Positions 52,974 to 61,444 of a stretch of 64,000 nt of DNA are shown here, piece after piece (positions within the stretch are counted from its first letter, which is position 1; each line of letters begins with the position of its first letter). Location: the NCBI GenBank assembly GCA_023953845.1, contig JAMLJC010000001.1:2614501-2678500 (forward strand). The letters run 5' to 3'. Under the pieces are notes generated by a model. The model made no database searches and was not told the origin of the DNA. It worked only from the letters and a program-made list of their open reading frames with translations. This DNA is from Rhizobiaceae bacterium. GTDB lineage: Bacteria > Pseudomonadota > Alphaproteobacteria > Rhizobiales > Rhizobiaceae. The position numbers and the translations under genes were made by a program.

Positions 52974-54044
52974 ATGGCAGACGGCGTCCCATCAACGGGT
53001 TCGGAAAGGTATGATCTCAGCCACGTCTCGCCGGAGAATGTCGGCCTCGAACTGACGCCGCCGGAGCTTCTCAAGATCCGCAGACGAAGGCGCGGCTCGA
53101 AATTCGCCTATCTGGACGAACGAGGGAACCGTATCCGGAACGAGAAGACGCTCTCCCGCATAGCGGCGCTCGCCATTCCTCCCGCCTACCGCAACGTGCG
53201 CATAAGCGCCAACCCGAAGGCGCATCTCCAGGCGATCGGCCGCGACGAGGCCGGCCGCGAGCAGCGCCGTTTTCATACGGACTGGGAGAAGGTGCGCGAA
53301 ACCCGGAAGGCCGCGCGGCTCTGCGAACTGGTCACCGCGCTCCCGCGCCTGCGCTCGGCCGTCCGCCGGGATCTGTCGCTTCGCAAGCTCGAGAAGGCGA
53401 AGGCGGTGGCCTGCGCCGTCGCGCTCATCGACGCAGCACACATTCGTGTCGGCGAGGAAGCGTATCTCAACAGCAGCGGCGCGCGCGGCGCGGCCACGCT
53501 CCTGAAGCGGCAGGCGACGATCGGGCGGAGCCGGATCACGCTGTCTTTCCAGGGCAAAGGGGGCGCGAAGGTGGAGTGCGGGGTCGAATGCAGCATGCTG
53601 GCGCGCGCCCTCGGTCGCATCGCGAGCCTTCCCGGCCGTCGCCTTCTCCAGTACCGGGACGAGCAGGGCGCGATCCGGCCGGTTCAGGCGAGGGACGTCA
53701 ACAACTATCTGAAGGCGGCGTCAGGCATATCGGTCAGCGCAAAGGACCTGCGCATGCTGGCTGCCAGCGCCGCGGCGGCCGGTCTGCTGTCGGAGCTGGA
53801 CCCCGGCGAGAACGAACTGGCGCGCAGCAGGCAGATCGCGGCGGTCATGCGCGACGTCTCCGAGGATCTCGGCAACACGCCGACGGTGGCGCGCAAGAGC
53901 TATGTCCACGATATCGTGCTGGATGCCTTCGAGGCTGGCGAATTGAGGGAACTGCGCCGGAAATGCCGCGCCGGCCGCGCGCGCAGCCGCGAGGAGAACC
54001 TTCTGCGCGAGCTTGTGGGATCACTGCTTCCGCCTGCCAAGTGA
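52974..54044 (+). CDS. DNA topoisomerase IB (poxvirus-like)
   Basis: 356 residues. N-terminal clamp with RGSKFAYLDERGNRIRNEKT and IPPAYRNVRI; catalytic domain with HIRVGEEAY (Arg), FQGKGG (Lys), SAKDLR (Arg), LGNTPTVARKSYV (Asn and nucleophilic Tyr). The full set of catalytic residues is present, but the usual FRTW reads LRML and GLTTL reads GAATL. Relaxes supercoils through a 3'-phosphotyrosyl intermediate. Located 47 bases after the SDR gene, probably co-transcribed. Confidence 0.9.
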   Translation: MADGVPSTGSERYDLSHVSPENVGLELTPPELLKIRRRRRGSKFAYLDERGNRIRNEKTLSRIAALAIPPAYRNVRISANPKAHLQAIGRDEAGREQRRFHTDWEKVRETRKAARLCELVTALPRLRSAVRRDLSLRKLEKAKAVACAVALIDAAHIRVGEEAYLNSSGARGAATLLKRQATIGRSRITLSFQGKGGAKVECGVECSMLARALGRIASLPGRRLLQYRDEQGAIRPVQARDVNNYLKAASGISVSAKDLRMLAASAAAAGLLSELDPGENELARSRQIAAVMRDVSEDLGNTPTVARKSYVHDIVLDAFEAGELRELRRKCRAGRARSREENLLRELVGSLLPPAK

Positions 54045-54155
54045 CCCCCGTGGCCGGACAAGGAATCCGTTATGCCTGCACCATGCGTGCGCGGAAGCAG
54101 GGAACGAAGCAGGGCCGGTTCTGTTCTTCGTGCTTCAACGAACCGGAGACGACAG

Positions 54156-54977
54156 ATGCCGATGCTGAAGACGCGCGACGCGACGGAACTCTATGTCAAG
54201 ATCTGGGGCGAAGGACGCCCGGTGATCCTCATGCATGGCTGGCCGCTGTCTTCCAGCAGCTGGGACGATCAGGCGCTGGCGCTTGCCGAAGCGGGCTTTC
54301 GGGCCATCGCCTACGACCGGCGCGGCTTCGGTCGCTCCGATCAGCCCTGGCATGGCTACGACTATGATACGCTGGCGGACGATCTGGCGGATGTGATCGA
54401 GCAGACGGGCGCCGGCGACGCCGCCATCGTCGGCTTCTCGATGGGCGGCGGCGAGGTCGCACGCTACATGTCGCGCCATGGCGGCAAGGGCGTCGCGAAG
54501 GCCGCGCTGATCGCGTCCGTCGTACCGTACATGCTGAAGACCGAGGACAATCGCTACGGCGTCCCGCAGTCGACCTTCGACGAGATGATGCAGGGCATGA
54601 AGGAGGACAGGGCCTATTTCTTCGACGGCTTCTTCAAGGATTTCTACGGTGTCGGCTGGTTCGAAAGCCCGGTCAGCACCGAAGTCGTGGAATGGTCGCG
54701 CCAGATTGCCATGATGGCGGGGCTGCGTCCTACGCTCGCTTGCGCCGAGGCGTTCGCCACCACCGATTTCCGCCCCGACCTGCCGGCCTTCACGGTGCCG
54801 ACGCTGATCATGCACGGTACCGCCGACAAGACGGTTCCGATCGACACCTCGGCGCGGCCTGCCGCGGCGGGCATCGAAGGCGCGACGCTCATCGAGTATC
54901 CGGAGGCCCCGCATGGCCTGCTGGCCACGCACAAGACGCAGGTGGCGCAGGACCTGATCCGGTTCCTCTCGGCCTAG
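54156..54977 (+). CDS. Alpha/beta hydrolase (non-haem haloperoxidase/esterase-like)
   Basis: 273 residues from ATG 54156. VILMHGWPLSSSSWDDQ (oxyanion), YDRRGFGRSDQP, nucleophile elbow GFSMGGGEVARYM, acid in MHGTADKTVP and His in EAPHGLL: a complete triad of the chloroperoxidase-like group. Its TAG stop is part of the CTAG target at which the IS element (54978-55827) inserted; the duplicated CTAG leaves the gene intact. Confidence 0.9.
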   Translation: MPMLKTRDATELYVKIWGEGRPVILMHGWPLSSSSWDDQALALAEAGFRAIAYDRRGFGRSDQPWHGYDYDTLADDLADVIEQTGAGDAAIVGFSMGGGEVARYMSRHGGKGVAKAALIASVVPYMLKTEDNRYGVPQSTFDEMMQGMKEDRAYFFDGFFKDFYGVGWFESPVSTEVVEWSRQIAMMAGLRPTLACAEAFATTDFRPDLPAFTVPTLIMHGTADKTVPIDTSARPAAAGIEGATLIEYPEAPHGLLATHKTQVAQDLIRFLSA

Positions 54978-55048
54978 GCTGTAGTGACGATTTAGGGATT
55001 CCAGTTAAGTCGCAAATCAGATTCCATTCTGGCTTTTGGAGGTCAGTC

Positions 55049-55426
55049 ATGGATGTGGATGGGCTGAGCAATGAACAGTGGCTGCGGATTGAGCCGTTTG
55101 TGCCGGGTGGTCGCAAGGGTCGACGTGGTCCACGCACCAACAACCGGCGCTTTGTCGACGCTTTGATCTGGATGGCCCGCTCGGGTGGACGCTGGCGTGA
55201 TCTACCCGAGCGTTATGGCAACTATCAGACAGCCAAGCGGCGTTACTACCGCTGGATCGAGATGGGTGTGCTCGAAAAGCTGTTCGAGGCACTGGCCAAA
55301 GAAGCCGACCTCGATTGGGTCGCGATCGATTCCACCTCCATCCGCGCACAGCCCCAAGCCGCCGGGGCACGGCGGAAAAGGGGGGAGCGGACGCCCAGGG
55401 TCTTGGCCGTTCACGCGGCGGGCTAG
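55049..55426 (+). CDS. IS5-family transposase OrfA (N-terminal part)
   Basis: 125 residues. DUF4096-type N-terminus (LSNEQWLRIEPFVPGGRKGR, WRDLPERYGNYQTAKRRYYRW) and the first catalytic Asp in WVAIDSTSIRAQ. The frame is left by a -1 shift in the A4G6 run at 55376-55385, continuing in OrfB to give a full DDE transposase. GGAGG lies before ATG 55049. Confidence 0.9.
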   Translation: MDVDGLSNEQWLRIEPFVPGGRKGRRGPRTNNRRFVDALIWMARSGGRWRDLPERYGNYQTAKRRYYRWIEMGVLEKLFEALAKEADLDWVAIDSTSIRAQPQAAGARRKRGERTPRVLAVHAAG

Positions 55427-55809
55427 GAACCAAGATCCATGCCGCCGTCGATGCGCTCGGCCTGCCGGTGCGCTTCGTGCTCTCGCCGGGCCACCGAGGC
55501 GATGTGATCTACGGCAAGGACCTGCTGGAAGGCCTTAAACCTCGCCACGTCATCGCCGACCGCGCCTATGACGCCGAGGCCTTCCACGACATCATTCTCG
55601 ATGCTGGAGCTATCCCCGTCATTCCGCCAAGGCCCGAACGAAGGCGTCCTCACGCTTGCGACTGGCGCATCTACAAGGAACGAAACCTCATTGAGCGCTT
55701 CTTTGCCAAACTCAAGCAGTTCCGCCGCGTCGCAACGCGATACGACAAGCTCCTCGCAAACTTCCGAGGCTTCGTCCTCATCGCAGCCATAGCTATTTGG
55801 ATCAGATAG
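55315..55809 (+). CDS. IS5-family transposase OrfB (C-terminal part, made by -1 frameshift)
   Basis: Transposase similarity starts about 55385 (GGADAQGLGRSRGGLGTKIH), so the ATG at 55315 is probably not used. Contains the second catalytic Asp in VIADRAYDAE and the Glu in IERFFAKLKQFRRVATRYDK. The catalytic core is complete. Confidence 0.88.
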   Translation: MGRDRFHLHPRTAPSRRGTAEKGGADAQGLGRSRGGLGTKIHAAVDALGLPVRFVLSPGHRGDVIYGKDLLEGLKPRHVIADRAYDAEAFHDIILDAGAIPVIPPRPERRRPHACDWRIYKERNLIERFFAKLKQFRRVATRYDKLLANFRGFVLIAAIAIWIR

Positions 55810-55827
55810 TTAAATCGTCACTACAGC

Positions 55828-56102
55828 CTAGCGCAATTCCGGCGAAATCCGGATCGCTCTGCCGGAGGACATTTGGCACAAGGTCGAGGGTTTCGGCGAA
55901 GGTCGTGGTGGTGCCACGGCCGAGCCGAAAGCCGAAGGAATTGGGCCCAAATGTACCCGGCCCGCAGGGTTTCCCGCTGGCGGACGCCCGCTTCGTCAGG
56001 CCGCTTGCCCGATGCACCACATCGGGGCGGCGCGTCCTTCCTCGCGGATCGCCTCGCCATCGGAGAAACAGAGCGAACCGGATTTCGCCGGAATTGCTCT
56101 AG
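55828..56102. repeat. MITE-like element with 29-bp terminal inverted repeats
   Basis: GCAATTCCGGCGAAATCCGG and the next nine bases (55833-55861) are the reverse complement of 56069-56097 with one mismatch. Both ends are bounded by CTAG (55828-55831 and 56099-56102). No coding frame of note inside. The flanking genes both use the terminal CTAG for their TAG stop. The ends are unlike those of the neighbouring IS, so that IS is not its source. Confidence 0.7.
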
Positions 56103-56308
56103 GAATTGCCGTTCAGGATTTTGGGCGTGACGCCGGCCGCGCCTCCTGTGGTCAGGCTCGTCACGGTCCGACGGGCAATCGCGAACCAGCGCGCCAGCGC
56201 CTGTCTCCGTTCCGCCGAACGCAGAAGCGCGGCCCGGCGCGCGTAGAAATCGATGTTGATCGAGCCGTCCTGCCTGCGGCGGATGGTGGCTTCGTGGTCA
56301 TGGGTCAT
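56099..56308 (-). CDS. Small hypothetical protein
   Basis: 69 residues: THDHEATIRRRQDGSINIDF, YARRAALLRSAERRQALARW, then a Thr/Gly-rich tail. The N-terminal half (polar, R-x-DGSIxIDFY) recurs in small rhizobial proteins of unknown function. GGAGGAACTGGCG upstream of the ATG supports translation. Its stop codon lies in the terminal CTAG of the MITE-like element. Confidence 0.6.
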   Translation of the reverse strand: MTHDHEATIRRRQDGSINIDFYARRAALLRSAERRQALARWFAIARRTVTSLTTGGAAGVTPKILNGNS

Positions 56309-56447
56309 CGCCAGTTCCTCCGGTGATGATCCTGTCTACGGTGACGGAGCCGGCTCCGCTTGACGGGACCCTTGCGGTCTTCTTGCCTTTCTCTTGTTTT
56401 TTCGCCGCTCGCTGTCCGCCGCTGCGACCGCCGTGGTAGAAGCGGGC

Positions 56448-57650
56448 ATGCGCTATCGGTTCGGAGCCTTCATGCTGGTGCCGGATACCCGCGAACTCCT
56501 CGCGGCGGGCACAGCGCTTCCGATCGAGCCGCAGGTCTTCGACCTCCTCCATCATCTGGTGAGGGAGCGGGACAGGGTGGTCTCGCAGGACGAGCTGATA
56601 GAGGCGGTCTGGAACGGACGCATCGTCTCGGACTCGGCTATCGGCGCCCGCGTCAGCGCCGCTCGCTCCGCCATAGGAGACGACGGCAAGCGCCAGCAAT
56701 GGATCAGGACGCTGCCGCGGCGGGGCTTTCGCTTCGTCGGCCCGGTCGAAGTAGTGGATTCGCAACCGCAAGGCACGGTTTCATCGCCGGGCGGTGCAGC
56801 CGGCCCGGACCGCCAGCGCGTCGCCTTCTGCCGGTCGGCCGACGGGACGCGGATAGCCTACGCGACGAGCGGCAGCGGCCATCCGCTGGTGAAGGCGGGC
56901 CATTGGCTCACCCACCTCGAACACGACTGGCACAGTCCGGTGTGGCGGCCGTTCCTGGACAGGCTGAACGCGCAGTTCCATCTCGTGCGGTATGACCAGC
57001 GCGGCAATGGTCTCTCCGAATGGGACGTGTCGGACTTCTCGCTCGACCGCTTCGTGGAGGATCTAGAAGCTGTCGTCGATGCCTGCGGAGTCGAGCGCTT
57101 CGCGCTCTACGGCACCTCGCAGGGCGCGCCGATTGCCATTGCCTATGCCTGCCGCCATCCCGACAGGGTGAGCCATCTGGTGCTGCAGGGCGGCTACGAG
57201 AAGGGGCGCCTCGTCAGAGCCACGGAAAGCGACCGGGCGCAGGCGGAGGCCATCCTCACGCTGATGCGCCACGGCTGGGGCAAGGCGAACAGCCCGTTCA
57301 TCAACGCCTTCGCCACACTGTTCATTCCCGACGGCAGCCGCGAGCAGATCGGCTCGCTTGTCGATCTGCAGCGGCTGACCACCTCGCCGCAGAACGCCGT
57401 GGCCATACGCTCTGCGGTCGACGGCTTCGATGTAAGCGACCTTCTGGAACGGATCGGCGTGCCGACGCTGGTGATGCATGCCCGCGACGACGGCGTGCAG
57501 CCGCTCGAACAGGGATATGCGCTCGCGGCCCGGATTCCCAACGCGGAATTCCTCATGCTTGAAAGCCGCAACCATGTCATCCTGCCCGAGGAAAAGGCAT
57601 GGTCCGTGCTCTTCAACGGCCTTGCACGGTTCATCCTCGAAGCATCCTGA
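56448..57650 (+). CDS. Winged-helix (OmpR/CadC-type) DNA-binding domain fused to an alpha/beta hydrolase
   Basis: 400 residues. Residues 1-105: OmpR-type winged helix (FGAFMLVPDTRELLAAG, LEP-like PIEPQVFDLLHHLVRERDRV, VSQDELIEAVWNGRIVSDSA, WIRTLPRRGFRFVGPV). Residues 125-395: hydrolase with YDQRGNGLSEW, nucleophile elbow GTSQGAP (Ser224), acid in MHARDDGVQPLE and His in ESRNHVIL. No receiver domain and no membrane segment, so the hydrolase part is probably the sensor. The MFS gene 137 bases downstream is a likely target. Confidence 0.88.
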   Translation: MRYRFGAFMLVPDTRELLAAGTALPIEPQVFDLLHHLVRERDRVVSQDELIEAVWNGRIVSDSAIGARVSAARSAIGDDGKRQQWIRTLPRRGFRFVGPVEVVDSQPQGTVSSPGGAAGPDRQRVAFCRSADGTRIAYATSGSGHPLVKAGHWLTHLEHDWHSPVWRPFLDRLNAQFHLVRYDQRGNGLSEWDVSDFSLDRFVEDLEAVVDACGVERFALYGTSQGAPIAIAYACRHPDRVSHLVLQGGYEKGRLVRATESDRAQAEAILTLMRHGWGKANSPFINAFATLFIPDGSREQIGSLVDLQRLTTSPQNAVAIRSAVDGFDVSDLLERIGVPTLVMHARDDGVQPLEQGYALAARIPNAEFLMLESRNHVILPEEKAWSVLFNGLARFILEAS

Positions 57651-57787
57651 ACGATGTGTGCCGCGCTGTCGCGTCGATAAAACATCGCGGTTGTCGGCAT
57701 CGGCGGTGCTGGTACGTCCTTGGGCCGTCAGTCGCGCCGGCGCGCCGGAATGGCGTCTGGCGACTACGGTACATCCCGGAGGATTTC

Positions 57788-59008
57788 ATGAACCATTCCT
57801 ATCGCTGGGTGATCGTGGCGGCAGGCGGCCTGCTGGGTTGCGTGGCCATCGGCGCCATGTTCTCGCTGCCCGTTTTCCTGCGGCCGATATCGCAGGATAC
57901 GGGCTGGTCCGTCACCGGCATTTCCACGGCGATGACGGTGGGCTTCCTCGCCATGGCGGCAGCCAGCATGGTCTGGGGCGGCCTTTCCGACCGGTTCGGC
58001 CCGCGCCCGGTGGTGTTGGCGGGATCGGTCGTGCTGGCGGCGAGCCTCGCGCTCGCCAGCCGGGCAGGCTCGCTGGTCGAGTTCCAGCTTCTGTTCGGGC
58101 TTCTGGTCGGTGCGTCGACAGCCGCCATCTTCGCGCCGATGATGGCCTGCGTGACCGGCTGGTTCGACACGCAACGCGGCCTTGCCGTCTCGTTGGTGTC
58201 CGCCGGCATGGGCATGGCGCCGATGACCATGGCCCCGCTCGCGGCCTGGCTGGTGACGGTCCATGACTGGCGCACCTCCATGCTTATCATCGCCGGAATC
58301 GCCTCGGCCCTGATGATCCCCGCAGCACTTCTCGTGCGCCGCCCGCCGGCGCTGGAGGGCGGGCAGGAGGAGATGGCGGCGGACGAGCCGCAACCGGATA
58401 TGACGGTTGCGCAGGCGGTCCGCTCGCCGCAATTCATCACGCTGATGCTGGCGAACTTCTTCTGCTGCGCGACCCATTCCGGCCCGATCTTCCACACGGT
58501 GAGCTATGCGGTGACTTGCGGCATTCCGATGATCGCGGCCGTGTCGATCTACAGCGTCGAGGGACTGGCTGGCATGGGCGGCCGCATCGCCTTCGGTTTG
58601 CTCGGAGATCGCTTCGGCGCACAGCGCGTGCTGGCGATAGGGCTTCTGGCGCAGGCTTTCGGCGTGCTTGCCTATGTGTTCGTCTCGACGCTCGGCCCGT
58701 TCTATGCGGTGGCCGCGCTGGTCGGTTTCATCTATGCCGGCACCATGCCGCTCTACGCCGTCATCATCCGCGAGAATTTTCCGCTGAAGATGATGGGCAC
58801 GATCATCGGCGGCACGGCGATGGCCGGCAGCCTCGGCATGTCGACCGGCCCGCTGCTCGGCGGCCTGATCTATGACCGGTTCGACTCCTACGCGCTGATG
58901 TATATCGGCTCGTGGGGCATGGGGCTGGCGGCTGTGCTGATCCTGATGGCGTTCCGGCCGTTCCCAAAAAGGCAGACGGAGCCGGCTGCCTACGGCATGG
59001 CGGCATAG
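57788..59008 (+). CDS. MFS transporter
   Basis: 406 residues, twelve hydrophobic segments. RWVIVAAGGLLGCVAIGAMF opens helix 1; the loop 2-3 motif is WGGLSDRFGPRPVV and its repeat is GRIAFGLLGDRFGAQRVL. Resembles the oxalate:formate/monocarboxylate-like (OFA/MCT) MFS group. Substrate unknown. GGAGG lies before the ATG. Follows the winged-helix/hydrolase gene. Confidence 0.9.
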   Translation: MNHSYRWVIVAAGGLLGCVAIGAMFSLPVFLRPISQDTGWSVTGISTAMTVGFLAMAAASMVWGGLSDRFGPRPVVLAGSVVLAASLALASRAGSLVEFQLLFGLLVGASTAAIFAPMMACVTGWFDTQRGLAVSLVSAGMGMAPMTMAPLAAWLVTVHDWRTSMLIIAGIASALMIPAALLVRRPPALEGGQEEMAADEPQPDMTVAQAVRSPQFITLMLANFFCCATHSGPIFHTVSYAVTCGIPMIAAVSIYSVEGLAGMGGRIAFGLLGDRFGAQRVLAIGLLAQAFGVLAYVFVSTLGPFYAVAALVGFIYAGTMPLYAVIIRENFPLKMMGTIIGGTAMAGSLGMSTGPLLGGLIYDRFDSYALMYIGSWGMGLAAVLILMAFRPFPKRQTEPAAYGMAA

Positions 59009-59084
59009 GGACGGCCGGCGCGGATCGGGCGCCGGACGCAGGAGGCGCCCAAGTGCCGGATGGCGATCGTGTCAGAATCGCCTG

Positions 59085-59109
59085 CGGTTCCGGGTAAAAC
59101 CCGGAACCG
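59085..59109 (+). terminator. Strong hairpin after the MFS gene
   Basis: CGGTTCCGGGT (59085-59095), loop AAA, ACCCGGAACCG (59099-59109): eleven perfect pairs. No T-run follows on either strand, so terminator activity is likely but not certain. Confidence 0.55.
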
Positions 59110-59121
59110 TCGGTCCGCCGG

Positions 59122-59214
59122 CTATACAAACAGCATCATGACCACGGCTCCGACGACGACAAGCGCCAGTCCCCATATGAGCATCGGCAGCAGCGTGCTG
59201 TTCTGATCGTTCAT
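59122..59214 (-). CDS. 30-residue single-helix membrane peptide
   Basis: Too short for usual gene calling. Begins MNDQNSTLLPMLIWG and continues as one hydrophobic helix to LFV. GGGAG is spaced nine bases before the ATG at 59214. A short polar N-terminus, one membrane span and almost no tail match small membrane proteins that tune transporters or act as type I toxins; which one cannot be told. Confidence 0.55.
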   Translation of the reverse strand: MNDQNSTLLPMLIWGLALVVVGAVVMMLFV

Positions 59215-59373
59215 GCCTGTTTCTCCCACCGGACACCCGGACGGGACGATTTACCGGCTGCGGCCGGCCCGGTCTTTGCGTCGGCGCAAACAAATCGGCT
59301 GCGGTCGTCCGCCTCCGGGAACGGCCTGCGCGCCGACACGTTCAATGCAGATGGACGATATCGGGAGACCATC

Positions 59374-59547
59374 ATGGCAGATCAGAACGACTGGCTCGAC
59401 CCCGGTGACGAGCGCGAAGCTGCCATCCGCTATCTGGTGGAGAACACCGACCTTTCGCCGCTGCAGGCGAAGGAACTGGTGGCAAGGCATGGACCGGCGC
59501 GGGAACGGCTTCTCGAACTCGCCAGGACAATGAAGGCGGAAAGCTGA
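59374..59547 (+). CDS. 57-residue hypothetical protein
   Basis: Starts MADQNDWLDPGDEREAAIRY with CGGGAGACC upstream, and continues LVENTDLSPLQAKELVARHG. Acidic and helical, with the LSPxQAxELVxRHG pattern seen in small DUF3606-like stress proteins of rhizobia. Codon use is typical of the chromosome, which supports a real gene. Confidence 0.65.
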   Translation: MADQNDWLDPGDEREAAIRYLVENTDLSPLQAKELVARHGPARERLLELARTMKAES

Positions 59548-59609
59548 CAGGCCTTGCTGCGACGGGGCAGCAACCCGTGACTGAGCAGCGGAGTCCTGCC
59601 CAGCGCCGG

Positions 59610-59912
59610 TCAGACCTTACGAATTTGGGCGTAGTGCCCGGAGCCTGCAAAGTGCTGCTCGGAATCCGCCTGCACCTGCGCCTCGGATATGCGCGGCTCG
59701 CCGCTCCACATGTCGTCGAGATAGCCCATTTCCTTGCAGGTCCAGCAAAACGCCACGTATTGCGATCCGGGAGGCGGCGGCGGTGGCTGGTAGGCTGGCT
59801 CTCCACCTGAAACGGGCGTGGACTCTTCAGCCCAGTCGTCGCCCATGGTCGACGCGCCGTCGGGCACCGCCTTGTCTTCGAGCATTTTCGGTATTTTCGG
59901 CCTGTATGCCAT
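59610..59912 (-). CDS. Hypothetical protein with proline run and CxxC
   Basis: 100 residues from ATG 59912, which has AGGAGGAG eight bases upstream. N-terminus MAYRPKIPKMLEDKAVPDGA, a run of six prolines near residue 46, then YVAFCWTCKEMGYLDDMWSG with a CxxC pair. Predicted soluble and mostly disordered. Not recognised; lies between two stress-type genes. Confidence 0.6.
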   Translation of the reverse strand: MAYRPKIPKMLEDKAVPDGASTMGDDWAEESTPVSGGEPAYQPPPPPPGSQYVAFCWTCKEMGYLDDMWSGEPRISEAQVQADSEQHFAGSGHYAQIRKV

Positions 59913-60050
59913 CGCGCCATCTCCTCCTGGCACAGGCCGACACAATAACGCAGCCACGGGCAGCTTTCCAGCATCGCAAGGAAACGGACCCGATCCCACT
60001 GGAGACTGGTTCTCAGAGTGCTGTCCCGGTGGGGAGCGGCCTCGGGCGTA

Positions 60051-60500
60051 TCATCGCGCCACCAGCACCGGCACCTTTGCCCCTGCGAGGACGATTGCCG
60101 TCTGGCTTCCCAAAAGAACCTGATTGATGCCGGTTCTGCCATGCGACGACATGACGATGAGGGAGCATTTCCTTTCGTCCGCGGCATCGATGAGGGCGCG
60201 GCCGGGCAGTCGCCAGGGGATATGAACGACTTCGATCGGAACGCCCGCGGCTTCGGCCTTGGCCTTCACGGCAGCGAGGATCTGCGCGGCGACACGGCGC
60301 TGGGCTTCGTCGTAGACTGCAACCTCCGCCTCGTTTGGCGACCAGAGGTCATGGGCGAACGCGAACTGCCCGCCCATCGGCTCGGTGACGGTTATGGCGG
60401 TCACCCGGCCTCCATGCTTCCTCGCCAGAGCAAGGCCTTGATCCACGCCGATCTGCGCCACCTCGGAGCCGTCCGTGGGTATCAGGATGTGATCGTACAT
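60051..60500 (-). CDS. Universal stress protein (UspA family)
   Basis: 149 residues from ATG 60500. MYDHILIPTDGSEVAQIGVD opens the first strand, and the ATP-binding loop is G-x2-G-x9-G-S/T (SSHGRTGINQVLLGSQT). Single Usp domain, cytoplasmic. The start is chosen because the Usp fold begins at MYDHIL; eight extra codons are open upstream. Confidence 0.92.
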   Translation of the reverse strand: MYDHILIPTDGSEVAQIGVDQGLALARKHGGRVTAITVTEPMGGQFAFAHDLWSPNEAEVAVYDEAQRRVAAQILAAVKAKAEAAGVPIEVVHIPWRLPGRALIDAADERKCSLIVMSSHGRTGINQVLLGSQTAIVLAGAKVPVLVAR

Positions 60501-60701
60501 GGCTTTTTCCTTCCACTGATCCATCTTGCCTCAGGCAGACCGGAGCATCCTTGAGCCATGTCAAACGCATCTTCCCGCTTCGGCTTGCCGGTTTTCGCGC
60601 CGAAGCTGCTGCGTGGAGCGGAAGCGTGCGTCGGCGTCGCGAGCCCGCGTCGACCCGCGGACGAGCATGGACGAAATGATATGTTGCCGGCCTTGATCTG
60701 G

Positions 60702-61139
60702 CTAAGCCGAAGCGGGGGCCAGTTCAAAAAGCCGCGCGCCGTCCTCCCTGCCGATCTCCGCATAGCCGATCACGGCGAACCACCGTGCGACAGATGGATC
60801 TTCCAGCCAGCTTCTGGACCGGATCGGGAGGTTTCCGGCAAGCGCCTGTATCCGCCGGATGTGACGCTTGCAGAAGCGCACGGTCGACGCGCTGAAGAAC
60901 TCGTCCTGAGCAGCGAACAGCGTGTCGACGTGTCCGTCGCGTTCGTGCCACGCAATGATGGCTACAGGCTCGTCGTCGTCCAGCAGCGCATGCGCGCGGC
61001 CTTCCCATAAATTCATCATGAGATTGTCATAGGCGACCTGCGTACCCTTGCCCGCGGCGGCATATTCGTCGGACATACGTTTTGACAGATCGCGGAAGAC
61101 TAGTTCCAGATCACCAACCGTCGCTGGTCGTGCTCTCAT
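60702..61139 (-). CDS. GNAT-like N-acetyltransferase fold protein
   Basis: 145 residues from ATG 61139, preceded by AGGAGGAG. Opens with RARPATVGDLELVFRDLSKR; the mid strands AVIAWHE-like (PVAIIAWHERDGHVDTLFAA) and FFSASTVRFCKRHIRRIQAL fit a GNAT core, though a clear acetyl-CoA Q/RxxGxG/A loop is not visible. Resembles small DUF2833/phage internal-protein-like acetyltransferases. Substrate unknown. Confidence 0.55.
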   Translation of the reverse strand: MRARPATVGDLELVFRDLSKRMSDEYAAAGKGTQVAYDNLMMNLWEGRAHALLDDDEPVAIIAWHERDGHVDTLFAAQDEFFSASTVRFCKRHIRRIQALAGNLPIRSRSWLEDPSVARWFAVIGYAEIGREDGARLFELAPASA

Positions 61140-61444
61140 CGCTCCTCCTGAAGCCCACAGCATTTTGCCTTCGGGTTGGCGCTCGACCAAGCAAAAAGTT
61201 TCCACAACCGGCGCCTCGCCGCGGAGATTCTTTCCATCGCATCCCGGAAGACGGACGCCCGGCCCTGGCGCGTGCGGGCATCGCGCTATGTCGCCACCCG
61301 ACGGCAGACGACATTTGTACCGGCCGCCGGCCGAGTAGTCCAATCGGCCCTCGCCGTTATCAAATGTCGAAGTGTTTCAGATTGACTTTACACAGGAGCC
61401 GTCATCTCCTGCATCCGTTGGGAAAACAGGTAGAGGAGAAGGAT
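61140..61444. other. Gap between the GNAT-like gene and the first peptide gene
   Basis: 305 bases with no convincing gene up to the first mini-unit, which begins at 61374. Contains only weak frames in 61140-61370. Confidence 0.5.
61374..61391 (+). promoter_or_regulatory. 18-bp box upstream of peptide gene 1
   Basis: GTTTCAGATTGACTTTAC, identical to 61565-61582. It lies 71 bases before the ATG. Just after it CAGGAG (61393-61398) pairs with CTCCTG (61406-61411) to form a leader hairpin. Could be promoter core, operator or RNA leader element. Confidence 0.7.

Larger units (their letters stand above)
54978..55827 (+). mobile_element. IS5-family insertion sequence (IS427-like), 850 bp
   Basis: Perfect 17-bp terminal inverted repeats GCTGTAGTGACGATTTA (54978-54994) and its complement (55811-55827), flanked by CTAG on both sides (54974-54977 and 55828-55831), the target duplication favoured by IS5-type elements. 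Carries two overlapping transposase frames joined by -1 frameshifting. Looks intact. Confidence 0.92.

Noticed and set aside
54978..55827. Broken transposase pseudogene
   Set aside because: Two frames overlap at an A4G6 run, intact ends and full DDE residues fit programmed -1 frameshifting rather than decay.
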